Assembly (NCBI GenBank): GCA_947493705.1
Contig: CANLSH010000003.1
Location: 62,001-126,000 of the forward strand
Reading direction: 5' to 3'
DNA: 64,000 bases
Source of the DNA: an uncultured Arachnia sp.
GTDB taxonomy: Bacteria > Actinomycetota > Actinomycetes > Propionibacteriales > Propionibacteriaceae
Part shown: positions 1-9,653 of the stretch, one piece after another
Layout of the letters: every line of letters starts with the position of its first letter
Numbering within the stretch: position 1 is the first letter of the stretch
Program-made: the position numbers and the translations under genes
Notes under the pieces: generated by a model
The model's input: only the letters and a program-made list of their open reading frames with translations
Told to the model about the DNA's origin: nothing
Databases searched by the model: none

Positions 1-666
1 AGTCCACATGTACCGCTCTCTCGACCTTCGCACCTCCGAGTATTCGGTGTCTGGTTCCAGCTGGGTACCCATTTCCGCGCCAAGCACCCTAGAGTGGACG
101 ATCACGGTCTCGGAGACGCATCTGGTGTTCTTTGAGTTGAGGGTTATGACTACTGAGGGTCCCCAATCTGTGTCTTCTGTGACTGGGACCTGTGGGGCCA
201 GCTTTCCGTTGACGATCATCAGCGAGGTGTTGTCGCCATAACCGAAGCGCGCTCCCTCGCCCCCGTAGGCGAACCGGTACGCAGCGAGTTGGGCCTCGAA
301 CTGTGAATCGAGGCGTTCGATGACCGCTTCCGCGTTGCCGTCGCGAAAGGCGACGTCTTCGCGTTCGAGTCCCAACATTTCTCGCGGGAAACTCTCCAAC
401 GTGATGGGAGTGTTGGGGATTGGTCGATCAATGGTCAAAGCGCCGATCACGATGCCAGCCAGCAGAGCAACGAGAGTTGCTGTGATGACGCTGCGCACCC
501 TGATGGTTCCGGGTGCACGGGCGGGAGCGACCCGTGATTTGCCCTGCTCGCGATCCACGATGATGCTTACTTCTACATCATCGGCTGGTGTGGACTGCCC
601 GAAGGATTCAGTTTGTGAGGTCGCGCGCGTGTTCTCCGTCGGTGGCTGGAACGGCGCATCAGACAT
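1..666 (-). CDS. Partial membrane-anchored protein of unknown function (C-terminus outside window)
   Basis: A frame open over 222 codons with no stop, read from an ATG at 666 down to base 1, so the C-terminus lies outside the window. The first ~60 residues are polar and acidic (MSDAPFQPP...), followed by a basic stretch and one hydrophobic segment at about residues 76-95 (ITATLVALLAGIVIGALTI), then an extracytoplasmic-looking domain. This looks like a single-pass membrane protein with a short cytoplasmic tail. I do not recognise the family. The start is supported by TACTCT ending seven bases upstream, which fits a leaderless mRNA. Two plus-strand open frames in the same DNA have no coding features and were discounted. 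Confidence 0.7.
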   Translation of the reverse strand, partial: MSDAPFQPPTENTRATSQTESFGQSTPADDVEVSIIVDREQGKSRVAPARAPGTIRVRSVITATLVALLAGIVIGALTIDRPIPNTPITLESFPREMLGLEREDVAFRDGNAEAVIERLDSQFEAQLAAYRFAYGGEGARFGYGDNTSLMIVNGKLAPQVPVTEDTDWGPSVVITLNSKNTRCVSETVIVHSRVLGAEMGTQLEPDTEYSEVRRSRERYMWT

Positions 667-1298
667 ACCGCTCAGAGTAGTCCGGCGAGCATGCCCTCAA
701 GCGCCGCTGATGGGCATCTGACCAGGCGTCAACATCCCAGTGGAACGGACGCCGGCGTTACACACCGCGGACAGGTGAAGCAACCAAAAGCACGATGCAT
801 CGCTCTGAACGTGAATGTCTCATAACCTCGCCGTCTCGAAACCTATGGGATACGACACGCACCAGTCACAACCACCGTCATCAAGCGACGAAAGCCACAG
901 CATAGTGATGGTCATTACCACGGACTTCAATGCATCAGTGCATCGGCATCGAGCACGGAAAGAACTCGGCTACCGAAATCGTCCGGAACACCACCATCTT
1001 CCGGCGATAGCCACACTTGCGCTACGAGAACCTTCACATACCGTGATCTCACCCGTGCCCTTCCCGCACATCGGAGCGCCAACGGAACGAACATCTACGC
1101 GTCTATTCGGTCATGACAAGCGATGACGGAGGTCTTCAGCGGCTGTTGGGGCTCCGGTCCGATAGTGTCCGTGGGTGTGGACGGATTGCACTGGTCGGGG
1201 GTCATTGGAGTGGAAACCGGCCGTGGCACCGTGCTCGCCCGATGTGGCAGGGGCTTCACTTTACTGGGTCCAGTCCTGCCAGCAGCGGTCAGGGACAG
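667..1298. other. 632-base region without a recognisable gene
   Basis: Apart from the -10 element at 674-679 nothing is recognised here. Two 60-base lines counted by hand (841-900 and 901-960) are 55% and 50% GC, lower than the coding DNA around them. A plus-strand frame at 815-1126 (103 codons) has no ribosome site and no family resemblance. A TAGTGT at 1163-1168 could be the -10 of the following glycosyltransferase gene, giving a leader of about 125 bases. It may be a decayed gene or a regulatory region; I cannot tell which. Confidence 0.4.
674..679 (-). promoter_or_regulatory. -10 element (TACTCT) of a leaderless promoter
   Basis: TACTCT on the minus strand, separated from the ATG at 666 by seven bases. 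This matches the TANNNT consensus and would place the transcription start at or next to the start codon. No clear -35 is visible. Confidence 0.5.
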
Positions 1299-2609
1299 AT
1301 GAGCGTGCCCGTACCTGAGAGATACTTGAATTCCAGTGTGTTGCGCTGGACAGCGCTGGCCCTGTTTCTGCTGGGTGCTGCCTTCTTGACGTTCGGCTAT
1401 CCAAGCGAGTTTCCGACGCCCTACCGGATCGACATCGATGTGTATCGAACCGGTGCACAGGTGTTCATCGACGGTGGGGACCTTTACGGACCGCTGCCGG
1501 AGCTGTCGCAGGGGGCGCACCTACCATTCACCTACCCCCCGATTGCAGCGGCGCTCTTCACCATCTTTGCGATCGTGCCGCTGTGGATGGGGTCCGTGGG
1601 GCTCACACTCGTGTCGATTGCCAGCGTTGCCGTGGTGCTACGGATCGCGTTGGGACAGATCTATGATCGTCCCGCAGCGCAGCTGTGGTGGTTGGTGACA
1701 GGAGCCATGGCCATTGGCCTGTGGTTCGGACCGGTGCGGGACACATTGGCGTTTGGTCAGGTCAATGCTGTCCTGATGGCCCTGGTAATCATTGACGCGA
1801 TTCTCGGCCGCGGCAGATGGTGGGGTGGAACGCTCATTGGCCTGGCAATCGCGATCAAGCTGACACCAGCGGTGTTCCTGCTGCTCCTCGTCCTGCGCAA
1901 GGACTGGCGGGGTGCGGTGACCACCGGCTTCTCGTTTGCGATTTTCACGGGCATCGGACACTTGTTGATGCCGCAGGACTCGCTGCAGTACTGGACCCAA
2001 ACCCTCAGCCAAACCGGACGCATCGGCGGACTTGCCTACGCCTCGAACCAATCGCTCAACGCCGTCCTGTACCGCCTTGGCCTCGAGGGCAGCGCTCGCT
2101 CAGTGACCTGGTTTGTTGTGGCCATGGGGGTGGGCTTGTTCATTGCGTGGGTGACGGGACGGCTTCTGGCTTTCGGACACCACATCGCCGCGACACTCGC
2201 TGTGGGCTTTGCTGCGCTGTTCTGTTCTCCGGTGTCGTGGACTCACCACTGGGTGTGGTCGCTGCCGCTGGTGGTGGTGATGTTGGTGTGGGGTGAGCGT
2301 CCGGGGTCTCACACACGGTGGTGGGTGTGGCTCGCGGCCAGCGGGATGGTGGTGTTTCTGGCCAACCCGCAGTGGTGGTTCCCGCATGAGAACGACGCCG
2401 AACTGCAATGGGGTCCGCTGCAGCAGCTCGTAGGAAGCTCCTACCTGGTGTGGGGCCTCATCGCGCTGATCAGCATGGGCCTCCTTGCCCACCGACTCGG
2501 CCACGCTGATCGCTCTGTTGCGGGGACACCCACGGTGCTGTGGCCCGGCCTGTTTCGTCGTCCAGCGCGCCAGCCAACACCCGACGACACGAGGGCGCCG
2601 CACCCCTGA
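1299..2609 (+). CDS. GT87-type polyprenol-phosphate-mannose-dependent mannosyltransferase
   Basis: A 436-residue polytopic membrane protein with about ten hydrophobic segments. It has the features of the DUF2029/GT87 family: an acidic extracytoplasmic loop after the first membrane segment (IDIDVYRTGAQVFIDGGDLY) with the probable catalytic Asp, followed by LPFTYPPIAAAL. The family transfers alpha-1,2 mannose (or arabinose) from a polyprenyl-phosphate donor to lipoglycans on the outer face of the membrane in actinobacteria. The ATG at 1299 is chosen because the frame upstream gives an Arg/Trp-rich, unrelated extension; GGGAC lies just before it. The next gene encodes a secreted lipoprotein, 37 bases downstream, so the pair may act together at the cell envelope. 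The exact acceptor is unknown. Confidence 0.8.
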   Translation: MSVPVPERYLNSSVLRWTALALFLLGAAFLTFGYPSEFPTPYRIDIDVYRTGAQVFIDGGDLYGPLPELSQGAHLPFTYPPIAAALFTIFAIVPLWMGSVGLTLVSIASVAVVLRIALGQIYDRPAAQLWWLVTGAMAIGLWFGPVRDTLAFGQVNAVLMALVIIDAILGRGRWWGGTLIGLAIAIKLTPAVFLLLLVLRKDWRGAVTTGFSFAIFTGIGHLLMPQDSLQYWTQTLSQTGRIGGLAYASNQSLNAVLYRLGLEGSARSVTWFVVAMGVGLFIAWVTGRLLAFGHHIAATLAVGFAALFCSPVSWTHHWVWSLPLVVVMLVWGERPGSHTRWWVWLAASGMVVFLANPQWWFPHENDAELQWGPLQQLVGSSYLVWGLIALISMGLLAHRLGHADRSVAGTPTVLWPGLFRRPARQPTPDDTRAPHP

Positions 2610-2646
2610 TGAGTCTTGGCGATTTGAACTGATCCGGACATGGGGC

Positions 2647-4131
2647 ATGGTGGTGTCCATGAGAAGTCATCAAGTTCTCGGCTGTGTCGTTGGAATCGCA
2701 GTGTTGTCGGCATGTGCACCAGGACCACCATCCGAATGGCCTTTTGGCACCGCCGGGGCTGCGAGCGAACGATCAGAGTTCGTGAGCCGTCCGGATCTGA
2801 ATCCTCCGATTGTCACCATGACCGGGCCGGGGACGCAGCAGGCCGACGACGGGTACTACTTCGTCGCACCGAAGGACGATTGGAACGATGATGACGATCT
2901 CTGGGCCGGAGGACTCATCCTTGACGAGGAAGGATCCCCGGTCTGGATAGATGAAGGCGACACGAGAAAGTACGGCTTCCGTGTCCAGAACTATGCCGAT
3001 GAGCCGGTCCTGACGTGGTGGGAAGGAGACATCAATCCCCCTGTGGCGCTCGGCGAAATCGTTCTCATGGACAATACCTACGAGGAGATCGCACGCGTCA
3101 GCGTTGGCGGTGACCTGGAACAGGGCACCACGGACGTGCATGAGATGACGATCACCGATGACGACACCTTGCTGCTGCTTGCATACGTGCCCACCCAGAC
3201 AGATCTGAGCGAGATCGGGGGCGCGGAGGACGGCTGGGTCTACGAGGACGTCGTGCAAGAGGTGGACATTGACACCGGCGAGGTGCTCTTCCAGTGGCGT
3301 TCGCTCGACGGGGTGCCGGTGACGGCAGCGAAGACAGGTATTTCGGATGACAAGGGCACGAAGGACAACCCTTTCGACTACCTCCATCTCAACTCAGTCA
3401 CCGTGGATGACGATGGGTCGCTTCTCCTGTCAGCGCGCAGCACGCATGCGGTCTACAACCTTGATCGCGACACCGGAGACATCCAGTGGGTGCTCGGTGG
3501 CAAGGACAGTGACTTCGAGCTTGATCCAGACGCCGTCTTCGGCGCCCAGCATGACGCTCACCGGCAGAGCGACGGTACGATCACCATGTTCGACAACCGG
3601 GCTTCGGAGGAGAACGGCGACAGCCGGGGACTGCGCCTTGACCTCGACATGGATGCCATGACCGCCAGCGTTGTGACTGAATACTCCCCACCCGAGAAGC
3701 GCTGGGCCGTGTCGCAGGGCAACCTTCAGGAATTGGACGGGGGTGACGTCGTGGTGGGATGGGGATCGGAACCCTACTTCTCCCGATACGACAGCGATGG
3801 AGAGCTGCTGTTGGAGGGCTCGATTCCGATGGAATCGAACTATCGGGCTTTCTTCTCCGATTGGGAGGCCGCTCCCACGGAGCCACCTGTGGCGGTGCTG
3901 GAGACCAGCGGTGATTCTCCCACGGTGCATGTCAGCTGGAATGGCGCTACTGAGGTGGAGAGCTGGCGGGTGCGTTCCGGTCAGGACGAGGCTGATGCAA
4001 CTGAGGTGGCCCTTGTGGAGCGTGACGGCTTTGAGACCGCCATCCCATTGGACCAGTCGGCTCCGTATGTGGAAGTGCAGGCCATGGATGTCGATGGCAA
4101 CGAGTTGGCAACCGTGGTGGTCCCGCAGTAG
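2647..4131 (+). CDS. Secreted arylsulfotransferase-family (ASST) lipoprotein
   Basis: 494 residues. The N-terminus has a signal peptide ending in a lipobox (VLSAC, just before PGPPSE), so it is a lipoprotein on the outer membrane face. The mature part resembles the beta-propeller arylsulfotransferase family (Arylsulfotran_2): DVHEMTI near the middle, DYLHLNSVTVDDDGSLLLSAR, then GDIQWVLGG and QHDAHRQ. The His in HLNS and QHDAH match the family's active-site positions, where a His is sulfated from a phenolic sulfate ester. Bacterial members often have an unknown substrate. A second ATG at 2659 would give a more typical signal peptide (MRSHQVLG...), and the choice between them is open. The gene follows the GT87 gene on the same strand. 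Confidence 0.72.
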   Translation: MVVSMRSHQVLGCVVGIAVLSACAPGPPSEWPFGTAGAASERSEFVSRPDLNPPIVTMTGPGTQQADDGYYFVAPKDDWNDDDDLWAGGLILDEEGSPVWIDEGDTRKYGFRVQNYADEPVLTWWEGDINPPVALGEIVLMDNTYEEIARVSVGGDLEQGTTDVHEMTITDDDTLLLLAYVPTQTDLSEIGGAEDGWVYEDVVQEVDIDTGEVLFQWRSLDGVPVTAAKTGISDDKGTKDNPFDYLHLNSVTVDDDGSLLLSARSTHAVYNLDRDTGDIQWVLGGKDSDFELDPDAVFGAQHDAHRQSDGTITMFDNRASEENGDSRGLRLDLDMDAMTASVVTEYSPPEKRWAVSQGNLQELDGGDVVVGWGSEPYFSRYDSDGELLLEGSIPMESNYRAFFSDWEAAPTEPPVAVLETSGDSPTVHVSWNGATEVESWRVRSGQDEADATEVALVERDGFETAIPLDQSAPYVEVQAMDVDGNELATVVVPQ

Positions 4132-4198
4132 AGGCAGATGGCACGTGTTGCGATCAGGCCTTGCTGGAGAGACAACGGCTTCGCAGGTGCGCATCCGA

Positions 4199-4204
4199 TA
4201 GAGT
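4199..4204 (+). promoter_or_regulatory. -10 element (TAGAGT) of a leaderless promoter for hisA
   Basis: TAGAGT followed by eight bases and then the GTG at 4213. The GTG is exactly where PriA/HisA homologues begin (LLPAVDV), so the -10 position and protein homology support each other. Confidence 0.5.
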
Positions 4205-4212
4205 CCCTGATC

Positions 4213-4950
4213 GTGGATGCATTGCAGTTGTTGCCAGCCGTTGATGTACAAGATGGACGCGCGGTTCAGCTCGTCCAGGGCGTCGCCGGGACGCAGAAGG
4301 AGTTCGGTGACCCGCTCGCGGCCGCCATGCGTTGGCAGGAACAGGGGGCGGAATGGATCCACCTTGTAGACCTTGATGCCGCTTTTGGTAGGGGTACCAA
4401 CGCTGAGCTGTTGAAGGAGATTGTCGGCCGGCTCGACGTTCAGGTGGAGCTCTCGGGCGGTATCCGCGACGACGCCTCACTGGAGCGGGCCCTCGCCACC
4501 GGCTGCCGGCGGGTCAACATCGGCACGGCGGCCCTGGAACAGCCCTACTGGTGTGAGCAGGTGATTGCTGACAACGGTGACCGGATTGCCATCGGCCTCG
4601 ATGTGCGGGGTGAGAATCTGGCGGCGCGGGGTTGGACGCAGGTGGGTGGGCCGTGGCAGGAAACCCTCGACTTCCTCACCGATGCCGGATGCTCCCGCTT
4701 CGTGGTCACCGACGTCAACTCCGACGGCATGCTCACGGGGCCCAACATTGAACTGCTTGAAGCCGTCTGCGCCCTGACGGACGCCGCAGTCATCGCATCC
4801 GGCGGAATTGCCACGCTGCAGAACCTGAGAGACCTGCGTGGCCTCGTGCCCATCGGTGTTGAGGGAGCCATCATTGGTACCGCGCTCTACACCGGCGCAT
4901 TCACACTTCCGGAAGCGCTCGAAGTTGCTGGAGGTACGACGCATGGCTAA
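4213..4950 (+). CDS. hisA: Phosphoribosyl isomerase A (HisA / PriA type)
   Basis: A 245-residue (beta/alpha)8 barrel. HisA isomerises ProFAR to PRFAR in histidine synthesis; in many actinobacteria the same enzyme (PriA) also does the TrpF step. The two catalytic Asp are present, in LLPAVDV and in [11 protein letters not shown], and ARGW matches the Arg/Trp loop of Mycobacterium PriA. The Arg at the position of Mtb Arg19 is Gln here (AVQLVQG, where Mtb has AVRLVQG); see findings. The GTG at 4213 is chosen over the ATG at 4138, because the 25 extra residues do not resemble family members and a TAGAGT sits eight bases upstream. The 3' end overlaps the next gene by 8 bases. No other his gene is in the window. 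Confidence 0.88.
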   Translation: MDALQLLPAVDVQDGRAVQLVQGVAGTQKEFGDPLAAAMRWQEQGAEWIHLVDLDAAFGRGTNAELLKEIVGRLDVQVELSGGIRDDASLERALATGCRRVNIGTAALEQPYWCEQVIADNGDRIAIGLDVRGENLAARGWTQVGGPWQETLDFLTDAGCSRFVVTDVNSDGMLTGPNIELLEAVCALTDAAVIASGGIATLQNLRDLRGLVPIGVEGAIIGTALYTGAFTLPEALEVAGGTTHG

Positions 4951-7294
4951 GGCTCCCCGCAGCAGCTTCGGCGCACCGGATCACGTGGGCGTTCACACGC
5001 CACCGTTGTTGAGTGGCCGCATCAAAGACCTGCTCGCAGGCAAGAAGATCGCCATGACCGGCGTCACGGGATTCATCGGCGAACAGCTTCTCTGGAAGGT
5101 CCTCACCGAGTGCCCTGATGTCACCACCGCGGTCCTTGTGCGTCGCAAGGGATCTGTCACAGCACATCAACGAGTGGCTGGTCTGCTCAAGAAGAAAATC
5201 TTCGCCGACGTGGTTGCTGCAGCCGGTTCCGTCGAGGCCCTCATGCACCAACGGGTGGAGGTGGTCGAGGGGGACCTGCCACAGGTGCCTGATCTTCCGC
5301 GTGACCTCGACATCCTCGTCCACTGCGCTGGGGATGTCTCGTTCGACCCGCCCATCGATCAGGCCTTCATGACCAATGTCGTGGGAACCAAGGCACTCCT
5401 GACCAAGCTGCGTGAGGCATGCAGCGACGATGAGGGCAACCTCACAAAGGTGCCCCACTACGTCCATATCTCCACTGCCTACACGGCCGGTCGTCGCCGG
5501 GGGCCCATCCCAGAAGCCGCCCACATCCATGACGTGGACTATCAGGTGGAGGCGGCAGCAGCGCTCGCCATGGAGAAGCACGTGGAGGCGCGCTCGCGCA
5601 GCTCCGAGCAACTCACTGTCCTGCGCCGGGAAGCCGAGCGTCTGCACCGCAAGGCCGGTTATCTCACCACCTCCGAGGACACTGAGCGTCGCCGCAAGGA
5701 GTGGGTGAAGCAGGAACTGATCGATGCCGGTACGGAGCGGGCACGCTCGCTGGGATGGACTGATGCGTACACATTCGCGAAGGCGATGGGTGAGCGCGTG
5801 GTGGCTGAGATGGGCCACGACATGCTGGTCTCCATCGTGCGTCCGGCCATCGTCGAATCCTCACTCCGTTTCCCGCATGAGGGCTGGATCGAGGGTTTCA
5901 AGATGGCGGATCCGCTCATCCTCGCCTACGGCCGCGGACAACTCCCCGAATTTCCCGCGTCCCCCGACGCCGTCATCGACATCATTCCCTGCGATCTGGT
6001 GGTCAATGCCATCATCGCCGTCTGCGCCACACAACCGGACGTGGGACAGCCCGAGTTCTACCACTGCAGTTCCGGAGCCCGGAACCCGCTGACGTTCCAG
6101 GGCATCTATCTGCACATCCGCAGCTATTTCACGAAGCATCCATACGTGTCCGGTCAGGGCTCTGCACCGCTGGCGACGTGGACCTTCCCGGGCTCGGAAC
6201 CCGTGGAACGCAAGCTGTGGCTTGCTGCCAGGGGCACGGCGATCGGTAATCGGCTGCTCAGTTTCGCACCTCGGGGTCAGAAGGTACGGGCGGCGGCGAC
6301 CGCGCTCGACAAGACCAGCAAGCAGCTGGAGTTCCTGAACAAGTATCTGAGCCTGTACGGCGAGTACCTGCAATCTGAACTCCACTTCGTGGATGACAAC
6401 ACACTGGCCCTGCACAGATCCCTCGACGATGCGGACCGCGACGTCTTCGGCTTCGATTCGGCATCCTTCGATTGGACGCACTACATCCAGGAGGTCCACT
6501 GCCCGGCCATCACGGATCCGGTGCGACGCATGGAGGCTGCCCGCACGCGGCGACAGGCGCGCTCAGCCACGTTCAAGGACCTGAAGCCGGCCGCACCCGG
6601 AACAGTACTGGCAGCCTTCGATCTCGACGGCACCGTCATGGTCACCAACGTCATTGAGACATACCTGTGGCTCCGGCTGCCTGAGCTCCCGGTCGTGGAG
6701 CGAGCGACCGAGGTTGCCCGGGTCATTGCGCAGATGCCCCACTATCTGGCTGCGGAGCGCAAGGACCGCGGCGTGTTTCTTCGGCAGGTCTACAGACGCT
6801 ACGAGGGCGCCAACCTGGCCGAAATGGAGCGCTTCGTCGATGAAAAACTCTCTGCGCACATCCTCGACCGCACCTCCGCTGACGCGCTGCGACGGATTCG
6901 AGCCCATCGTGAGGCCGGACACACCACCATCCTCATCACCGGGGTCATCCGACCGTTGACCAGGCCATTCGCGGAGCTCTTCGACCACATCGTTGCGGCG
7001 GACCTGGGCGTGGACGCTGACGGCAATTGCACCGGATTTCTCACCGGCCCGCCCATGGTGGGTGAATCACGCTCAGCCTGGCTGGATCATTACGCTGCGC
7101 TCCACGGCATTGATCTGAGCCGCTCATTTGCCTACGCGGACAGCCACGTGGACCTCCCGATGTTGCGAGCCGTCGGCAATCCGGTGGCGGTCAGTCCGGA
7201 CATCGGTCTCATGCGCGCCGCACGCACCGGCGGCTGGTCCATCATTGACTGGCCGGCGAACTCTCCGCAGCCGCGCTGGAAGCTGCCTTCCTGA
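4943..7294 (+). CDS. Fatty acyl-CoA reductase-like / HAD-IB phosphatase fusion
   Basis: 783 residues in two domains. Residues ~30-480 form an NAD(P)-binding reductase of the male-sterility / fatty acyl-CoA reductase type: GVTGFIG at 40-46 and the Tyr-Lys pair in YTFAKAMG, with the [10 protein letters not shown] strand. Residues ~555-775 form a HAD subfamily IB phosphatase: nucleophile DLDGT at 560-564, LITGVIRP and [11 protein letters not shown]. The pairing suggests reduction of an acyl thioester and removal of phosphate from a lipid or head group, but no substrate is known. The start codon has GGAGG upstream and overlaps hisA. The LarA-like gene follows 50 bases downstream, then the acyltransferase-like gene with a 4-base overlap, so the three look co-transcribed. 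Confidence 0.78.
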   Translation: MAKAPRSSFGAPDHVGVHTPPLLSGRIKDLLAGKKIAMTGVTGFIGEQLLWKVLTECPDVTTAVLVRRKGSVTAHQRVAGLLKKKIFADVVAAAGSVEALMHQRVEVVEGDLPQVPDLPRDLDILVHCAGDVSFDPPIDQAFMTNVVGTKALLTKLREACSDDEGNLTKVPHYVHISTAYTAGRRRGPIPEAAHIHDVDYQVEAAAALAMEKHVEARSRSSEQLTVLRREAERLHRKAGYLTTSEDTERRRKEWVKQELIDAGTERARSLGWTDAYTFAKAMGERVVAEMGHDMLVSIVRPAIVESSLRFPHEGWIEGFKMADPLILAYGRGQLPEFPASPDAVIDIIPCDLVVNAIIAVCATQPDVGQPEFYHCSSGARNPLTFQGIYLHIRSYFTKHPYVSGQGSAPLATWTFPGSEPVERKLWLAARGTAIGNRLLSFAPRGQKVRAAATALDKTSKQLEFLNKYLSLYGEYLQSELHFVDDNTLALHRSLDDADRDVFGFDSASFDWTHYIQEVHCPAITDPVRRMEAARTRRQARSATFKDLKPAAPGTVLAAFDLDGTVMVTNVIETYLWLRLPELPVVERATEVARVIAQMPHYLAAERKDRGVFLRQVYRRYEGANLAEMERFVDEKLSAHILDRTSADALRRIRAHREAGHTTILITGVIRPLTRPFAELFDHIVAADLGVDADGNCTGFLTGPPMVGESRSAWLDHYAALHGIDLSRSFAYADSHVDLPMLRAVGNPVAVSPDIGLMRAARTGGWSIIDWPANSPQPRWKLPS

Positions 7295-7344
7295 GCCGTG
7301 CTCACACAACGAAGTTGTACCTGAGGAGTAGGGAGATCACGACG

Positions 7345-8865
7345 ATGCCACGTCCCGGATTCGTCCTTGAGGTCGACGACAGGACCCCGCCACTGCTGAC
7401 CATGTCCGGCGCCTCGGTCCGCCTCCAACGGCTCGCGTTGGGGACCCATGTCGCCTATCCGGCCGCTGCCTCCCCATCCTCAGATCCTGTTGCCCTCGTT
7501 GACGGTGCACTGCTCACCCCAGTGAGCGGAAATGCGCTCGCGGGCCAACTCGGACCGGAGACCCGTCTCACGATCGTGGTGACCGACAGCGGTGGGCCCC
7601 AGCCCCGAATGCGCTTCGACGTCCGCCGCACGATGGTGGAACGTGTGCTGGAGCTGGCCGCCCGATGCAAGGTGGACGACGTTGAGGTGGTCATCGCCAC
7701 CGGATTGAGTCGTCGCTGGAGCGCTGGCGACATCAGTAGGGTCCTGGGTGACAGAGTGGCGACGTCCTTCCTCGCCGATGGGCTCATCACGAGCCACGAC
7801 GTGACCAGTGATGATCTGGTCCCCATCGGTGAGATCGACGGCCATGAGGTGCGGTTGAACGCCAGGGTGGCGGCCTCGGACCTCGTCGTCAGCGTCGGTC
7901 TTCGCGACGACCATCATGAGGCGGACCCGTTCGTCCTGGGTCTCACGGATGTTCACACCATCTCCCGGATCGCAGGGCTCGGTGCAACCCGGGAAGCCGC
8001 CCGCACGACTTCGGCTCTCGTGGCGGCAAAGGTGACCACTTTTGCCGTGGTTGCCGTCCTGGGGCAACCATGGTTGTCGCCCAGCCTGTCGTTCCTGCAT
8101 CGCAGGGAATGGGAGTGGCGTCTGGGAGACCAGCTGACCTACGCGGCGGCACGCCAGTTTGTTGCCGCGCTGCCCGTACGGGGGGCGCAGAAGCTGTACG
8201 CCTCCCCAACAGCTGACTATGACGTCCTGGATGTCATCGGCGGCAACCCGCATGCAGTCCACCGTGAGGCCCGGGAGGTGTGGCGTGCTGCCAACATTGT
8301 GGAACTGGGCAGACAGGCCGATGTGCTGGTGACCTCCGTATGGGGTGCTGCCTTCAACTCCGGCAACCCGGTGGGAACTCCACTGAACGCAGCCCACCAT
8401 GCACTCGTGGACCGAGCTGGAAGCCACGTTGGGACACCTCTGGTGCGCGAGGGCGGAGTTCTGGTGGCCATGCACCCACTGGTGCGCAACTTCTCCAACC
8501 GCATTGAGTCGGCCGCAGCAGATTTTTTCACTGAAGTGCTCCCGGAAACGCTGGATCCCGCCGAGATCCAGGGGCGGTTCGAGAACGGTGCGGCTCATGA
8601 CCCGTGGTACCTGAGTCTCTATCGGGAGCGTTTCGCCCATCATCCACTCCGGGTGTTCCACACCTGGTACCGCCTGCAGGAGGCTGCCGCGGGCCTCTCC
8701 GATGTGATCTGGGTGGGAGGTGATCGCCGGAGTGCCGAGGTCATGGGTCACCGTGCCGCTTCCAGCCTCGCCGATGCATACGAGGTGGCCGCGGCCGTCG
8801 TTGGACGCAACCCCGACATCACCCATCTACACGGCCCGGGTCCACTGTTGGGGGCCGTGGCATGA
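7345..8865 (+). CDS. LarA-like (DUF2088) protein lacking canonical cofactor ligands
   Basis: 506 residues. The N-terminal region resembles the lactate racemase family: LTIVVTDSGGPQPR near residue 75, and VEVVIATGLSRRWS where LarA has an ATGTH-type motif. By eye the residues that bind the nickel-pincer cofactor in Lactobacillus LarA are not conserved: the DHTR-type Arg is Gly, the His of ATGTH is missing, and there is no GGxK lysine (here SVGLRDDHHEADPF). The C-terminal half has no family I recognise. The start ATG has GGGAG 9 bases upstream, and the first gene of the cassette ends 50 bases before. It is probably not a racemase. Confidence 0.5.
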   Translation: MPRPGFVLEVDDRTPPLLTMSGASVRLQRLALGTHVAYPAAASPSSDPVALVDGALLTPVSGNALAGQLGPETRLTIVVTDSGGPQPRMRFDVRRTMVERVLELAARCKVDDVEVVIATGLSRRWSAGDISRVLGDRVATSFLADGLITSHDVTSDDLVPIGEIDGHEVRLNARVAASDLVVSVGLRDDHHEADPFVLGLTDVHTISRIAGLGATREAARTTSALVAAKVTTFAVVAVLGQPWLSPSLSFLHRREWEWRLGDQLTYAAARQFVAALPVRGAQKLYASPTADYDVLDVIGGNPHAVHREAREVWRAANIVELGRQADVLVTSVWGAAFNSGNPVGTPLNAAHHALVDRAGSHVGTPLVREGGVLVAMHPLVRNFSNRIESAAADFFTEVLPETLDPAEIQGRFENGAAHDPWYLSLYRERFAHHPLRVFHTWYRLQEAAAGLSDVIWVGGDRRSAEVMGHRAASSLADAYEVAAAVVGRNPDITHLHGPGPLLGAVA

Positions 8866-9653
8866 CCCGCGACCTGAGCCCCTGGGCCACATCGGGCGAC
8901 AGCTCGACCCGTCCCCGGTTGACGTGGCCGAAGGACATGGCTGGCTTTGCCGGCACCCTCTTCGGCCTGCGCAGCCGGGCCCCCAGCAGCGCCCCGCCGG
9001 TCACCACAGGGCACCGTCACAGACTCTCACCCGGCGATTTGCGTCGCATTCCTGACATCTTCAACAAGTTGGCCTGGCGTCTGGACTACCACGTGATGGG
9101 CATCGACGCCCTGACGGGGTTGCAGGCACCAGTCATCTTCGCCGCCAATGAGCAGGGTGCCCTGGATTGGCAGGTCCTCAAGCTGGTACTCCCCCCTCGG
9201 TTGCGCACGACTCATCGACGGCTCAGCCGTGCGCTGTCCCAGGGCCGCAGCGTTGCGGTGTTCACCGACGATCCACGGGTGGCTGATCAGGTGGGGGATT
9301 TCACCACTGCCGCCGCAGACCTGGCGACGCAGTACGGCATTCCCATCGTGCCCGTGGCGCTGGGCGGTACGTTCAAGCTGAAGGAGATTCTGCGGCTGGC
9401 GCTCCGCTCGAAACCGCGGGTGTGGGTGTGCTTCGGTGCCCCCATCTACGCCCACGGCCGTTCCCTCAGTGAAACGACCGCCGAAGTGCAGGCCGCTGTG
9501 GGAGAACTCTTCACCTCAGAGCAACTGTCCTGGTGGGCGATCCAGCGTGGCGTCGCCGCAGCAGGCAGCCGTGTGGAACCGATGCCGCGATGGCGCCGCC
9601 TGTGGGGACAGACTGCCCCGCGCCGCCAGGACCGGGACCACCTCTGGCACTGA
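8862..9653 (+). CDS. PlsC-like acyltransferase fold, catalytic motifs degenerate
   Basis: 263 residues, overlapping the LarA-like gene by ATGA. Architecture resembles lysophospholipid acyltransferases: APVIFAAN near residue 90, then GIPIVPVALGG. The catalytic HX4D motif is replaced by E97-QGAL-D102, and the FPEGTR motif by FTDD (134-137). A functional acyltransferase needs the His, so this copy is probably a non-catalytic partner, substrate binder or an enzyme with altered chemistry. The N-terminal ~50 residues are rich in Pro/Ser and unstructured-looking. Homology rests on the overall pattern only, so the family call is moderate. No other acyltransferase is in the cassette. Confidence 0.5.
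   Translation: MTRDLSPWATSGDSSTRPRLTWPKDMAGFAGTLFGLRSRAPSSAPPVTTGHRHRLSPGDLRRIPDIFNKLAWRLDYHVMGIDALTGLQAPVIFAANEQGALDWQVLKLVLPPRLRTTHRRLSRALSQGRSVAVFTDDPRVADQVGDFTTAAADLATQYGIPIVPVALGGTFKLKEILRLALRSKPRVWVCFGAPIYAHGRSLSETTAEVQAAVGELFTSEQLSWWAIQRGVAAAGSRVEPMPRWRRLWGQTAPRRQDRDHLWH

Noticed and set aside
1..721. Plus-strand frames near the left edge
   Set aside because: The minus strand is open over all 222 codons, has a membrane helix and a promoter at the expected place.
7480..8826. A 448-codon open frame on the minus strand
   Set aside because: It is antisense to the LarA-like gene, which has recognisable motifs and an operon position.
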